This document shows, piece by piece, positions 16,149-17,688 of a stretch of DNA of 17,688 nt. A program made the translations under genes and the position numbers. Numbering within the stretch: position 1 is the stretch's first letter; each line of letters begins with the position of its first letter. The notes under the pieces are model-generated. The model was not told where the DNA came from. It did no database searches and saw nothing but the letters and a program-made list of their open reading frames with translations. The stretch spans positions 1 to 17,688 of the forward strand of contig JAAUVF010000001.1 of assembly GCA_012030815.1 (NCBI GenBank). The letters are read 5' to 3'. Source of the stretch: Nanobdellota archaeon. GTDB lineage: Archaea; Thermoproteota; Nitrososphaeria; Nitrososphaerales; Nitrosopumilaceae.

Positions 16149-16789
16149 ATGGATCCAGTAAGTAAAATTTTTGATAAATGGGCCAAAAACGGCAGAGCCA
16201 GTTTAATGGAAAAGGAACACGGAAAAAATGTAGTAAAAATTTTAAAAACTATATCTTTTGATAAACCATTTTTATTTTTGGATTTTGGTTGTGGTAATGG
16301 TTGGGTAGTAAGAAAAATTGCAGAAGATCCTTATTGTAAAAAAGCAGTAGGAATAGACAAGAGTAAAAATATGATTGTAGAAGCTAATCGAAAGAAAAAA
16401 AACAAGAAAGAAAAATATTTTTTTAAAAATATCGAGGCTTTCAAATTTGATGGTAAATTTGACGTCATATTTTCTATGGAATCACTATACTATGTAGATT
16501 CAATAGAGTTGGTGCTCAAAAAAATATATAAATTATTAAAACCGGGTGGAAGATTTTTTTGCGGTACAGATTTTTATTCAGATAATGTTGCAACTGCAAG
16601 ATGGGCAAAAAAAATGAAGATTCAGATGCATTTACATTCAAAACAAGAATGGAAAAATTTTTTTAAAAAACAGGATTTGAAACAAAAACAAGACAAATAA
16701 AAGATTTGAAGAGTATGAAAAAGTGGAAACGTGAATTTGGAACATTATTCATAATTGGCAAAAAACCAAAAAGGCAATCTTCAAATTAA
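16149..16789 (+). CDS. Class I SAM-dependent methyltransferase, one frameshift
   Basis: Seven-strand Rossmann methyltransferase. The SAM-binding loop is FLDFGCGNGWVVRKIAED (about residues 43-60), followed by VGIDKSKNMI (acidic end of strand 2), FDVIFSMESLYYV (motif of strand 4) and LLKPGGRFFCGTDFY. At an A6 run (16665-16670) the frame is lost; one more A lets it run on as KKTGFETKTRQIKDLKSMKK and ends GTLFIIGKKPKRQSSN at 16789. The corrected 213 aa is normal. The substrate is unknown; nothing shows DNA, RNA or lipid specificity. The end is 20 bases before the RNase P RNA. Confidence 0.85.
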
Positions 16790-16790
16790 A
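16783..16790 (+). promoter_or_regulatory. Candidate TATA box for RNase P RNA
   Basis: AAATTAAA, overlapping the methyltransferase stop codon, lies about 27 bases before the predicted RNA 5' end at 16810. It would allow the RNA to be transcribed on its own rather than by read-through. Confidence 0.4.
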
Positions 16791-16809
16791 TCAAAATTAC
16801 AACTAAGAC

Positions 16810-17090
16810 GTGTGAGCTGGAGCACGATACGCTGCTACGGCAGAGGAAACTCCTCCCTCCATACAGGAAATGTGATCCGGAGATGGATAATCAGAGATGA
16901 TTGGCAACGGAGCAGAAAAGAATCCAACCTGGCGTACAATGATGGCAAAACCTGAGATTTCCAGAGAAGGAATGAAAAAGACGTCCCACATGGAGCAAAG
17001 CCAAACAGAACTATAGGATCCTGTACCAAGTTCAGGTAGGCTGCAAAGCGTAATATCGTGAAAACAGAAGGAGGGTTACTCCCAGCACAC
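16810..17090 (+). ncRNA. rnpB: RNase P RNA (archaeal, type A-like)
   Basis: Catalytic RNA that trims the 5' leader of pre-tRNAs. This GC-richer island contains the conserved regions in order: AGAGGAAACTCC (CR-I) near 16842, GGCAACGGAGCAGAAA near 16902-16917, GAGCAAAGCCAAACAGAAC then CAGGTAGGCTGC (matching the E. coli arrangement GAGCAAGGCCAAAT...GGGTAGGCTG as I recall it), and ACAGAAGGAGGGTTACTCCC (CR-V) at the 3' end. The ends pair as helix P1: GTGTG-A-GCTGG at 16810-16820 with CCAGCACAC at 17082-17090, one bulged A. Length is about 281 nt, within the family range. Several open frames across it are shadows. CR-I reads ACTCC where the usual form is AGTCC. Confidence 0.95.
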
Positions 17091-17094
17091 ATAA

Positions 17095-17100
17095 TTTTTT
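17095..17100 (+). terminator. Oligo-T terminator of rnpB
   Basis: A run of six T begins five bases after the last paired base of helix P1, a typical archaeal RNA 3' stop signal. Confidence 0.55.
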
Positions 17101-17120
17101 AAAATATTTAGATTAAGATA

Positions 17121-17688
17121 CTAACTCATAGATGATGCTGTTTCCTTACAAAGGTCAGCACTACATTTGCAGGTTGCATCACATAAACATGAACCATGCA
17201 TTACACAGTCACATTCAGTACCAATTTCTGCCGATGCTGCACAACCACAAGCTGCCTCGTCGTTACCATCAGCAACTGCTGGTGGTGGACTTTGTTTTTG
17301 GTCTTCATATACGCTTCGCGTTTGCTCATAATCAGAGGTATCTGCAAGATATGCTTCACCTCTGTTAGTCTGATAACCACCAGAAGATGCACTAGTTTGG
17401 TAACTAACCAATTTACTAGGATCAATACCTTGTTGACCAACTTTTTGATTCTTTAATGCCCTATTACTAAAAATGAAAAACGCAATACCACCAATTGCAG
17501 CCATTCCAGCCATTCCGTAAACTATCGCAATTGGAAATCCACCAGTAGATGTTGTACCATAATCTTTTGGAGGTGTTGGTGTAACTCCCATTATTTCAAG
17601 ACCGTCAAGTACATCTAATGCACCAAATCCAATTGCTGCTATGTTTCCTTGATCAGCTGATTGAACACTTCGTATAGCATAATTTTGA
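17121..17688 (-). CDS. Membrane protein with CxC-rich metal-binding tail (5' partial)
   Basis: The minus-strand frame is open to the right edge (QNYAIRSVQSADQGNIAAIG upstream of the first Met at 17591), so at least 188 residues are visible and the N-terminus is missing. A helix (FPIAIVYGMAGMAAIGGIAF) crosses the membrane, followed by basic residues (NRALKNQK), so the tail is probably cytoplasmic. A polar, Tyr/Ser/Gln-rich linker of about 65 residues leads to a C-terminal stretch with nine Cys, eight of them in four C-x-C pairs (CGC, CDC, CLC, CKC), plus one His. This is metallothionein-like and would suit Cu(I) or zinc. The function is inferred. It converges on rnpB. Confidence 0.78.
   Translation of the reverse strand, partial: QNYAIRSVQSADQGNIAAIGFGALDVLDGLEIMGVTPTPPKDYGTTSTGGFPIAIVYGMAGMAAIGGIAFFIFSNRALKNQKVGQQGIDPSKLVSYQTSASSGGYQTNRGEAYLADTSDYEQTRSVYEDQKQSPPPAVADGNDEAACGCAASAEIGTECDCVMHGSCLCDATCKCSADLCKETASSMS

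Noticed and set aside
16810..17090. SRP (7S) RNA as the identity of the GC-rich island
   Set aside because: The SRP helix 8 signature is absent, while RNase P conserved regions occur in the correct order.
16755..17092. Three open frames on both strands over 16755-17092
   Set aside because: They lie across the RNase P RNA; their peptides are rich in Cys, Trp and Arg, unlike other proteins here, and the RNA motifs and P1 pairing explain the sequence.
1..17688. CRISPR arrays, insertion sequences, tRNA genes
   Set aside because: No regular repeat-spacer pattern, no transposase or paired terminal repeats, and no T-loop/acceptor arrangement were seen on either strand.

Overview
The window looks like a chromosomal segment of an ammonia-oxidising thaumarchaeon (Nitrososphaerota), most like marine or estuarine Nitrosopumilus/Nitrosoarchaeum. 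This rests on the strongly A+T-rich sequence, the archaeal gene set (Alba, Nre-family repair protein, Y-family polymerase with a PCNA-binding tail, archaeosortase, geranylgeranyl reductase, archaeal-type RNase P RNA), frequent TTG/GTG starts, and TATA-like boxes about 25-28 bases upstream of start codons, as expected for leaderless mRNAs. The assignment is from family knowledge, not from a database match.

Layout. 1-24: possible start of a gene leaving the left edge. 152-768: LysE-type exporter. 765-1716: leftward set of a 94-aa unknown, Alba with an acidic repeat-bearing N-terminus, and a small membrane protein. 1762-2854: DNA polymerase IV. 2838-3782: archaeosortase. 3827-3973: 48-aa Cys protein. 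4073-5273: Nre repair protein. 5330-6253: BtuF-like corrinoid-binding protein. 6256-6922: small genes, including three micro-ORFs that have plausible promoters. 6987-8370: leftward set of a C2H2 protein, a membrane-anchored DsbA-like thioredoxin and a CxC-containing membrane protein. 8493-8858: second C2H2 protein. 8942-10241: a 128-aa unknown and a beta-hydroxyacid dehydrogenase. 10298-11059: SDR oxidoreductase. 11067-11510: small membrane protein and small zinc protein. 11563-12786: geranylgeranyl reductase family flavoprotein. 12788-15756: about 989-aa secreted protein. 15826-16071: zinc-ribbon protein. 16149-16789: methyltransferase. 16810-17090: RNase P RNA. 17121-17688: membrane protein with a CxC-rich tail, cut by the right edge.

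One feature dominates. I count 17 apparent frameshifts in 11 otherwise well-conserved genes, almost all at short homopolymers and nearly all explained by missing bases. After correction every gene gives a whole number of codons and, where the family is known, a normal length. This points to base-calling errors rather than pseudogenes. I therefore annotate these as single CDSs across the breaks.

Themes. Two DNA-repair proteins (Y-family polymerase and Nre) end in near-perfect PCNA-interacting motifs and lie near the chromatin protein Alba. Redox and metal handling recurs: a DsbA-like protein translationally coupled to a CSCGP membrane protein, at least six small Cys/His-rich proteins, and a metallothionein-like tail. 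Cell-surface genes include the archaeosortase, whose usual catalytic Cys is read as Ser, and the large secreted protein. I saw no mobile element, CRISPR array or tRNA.
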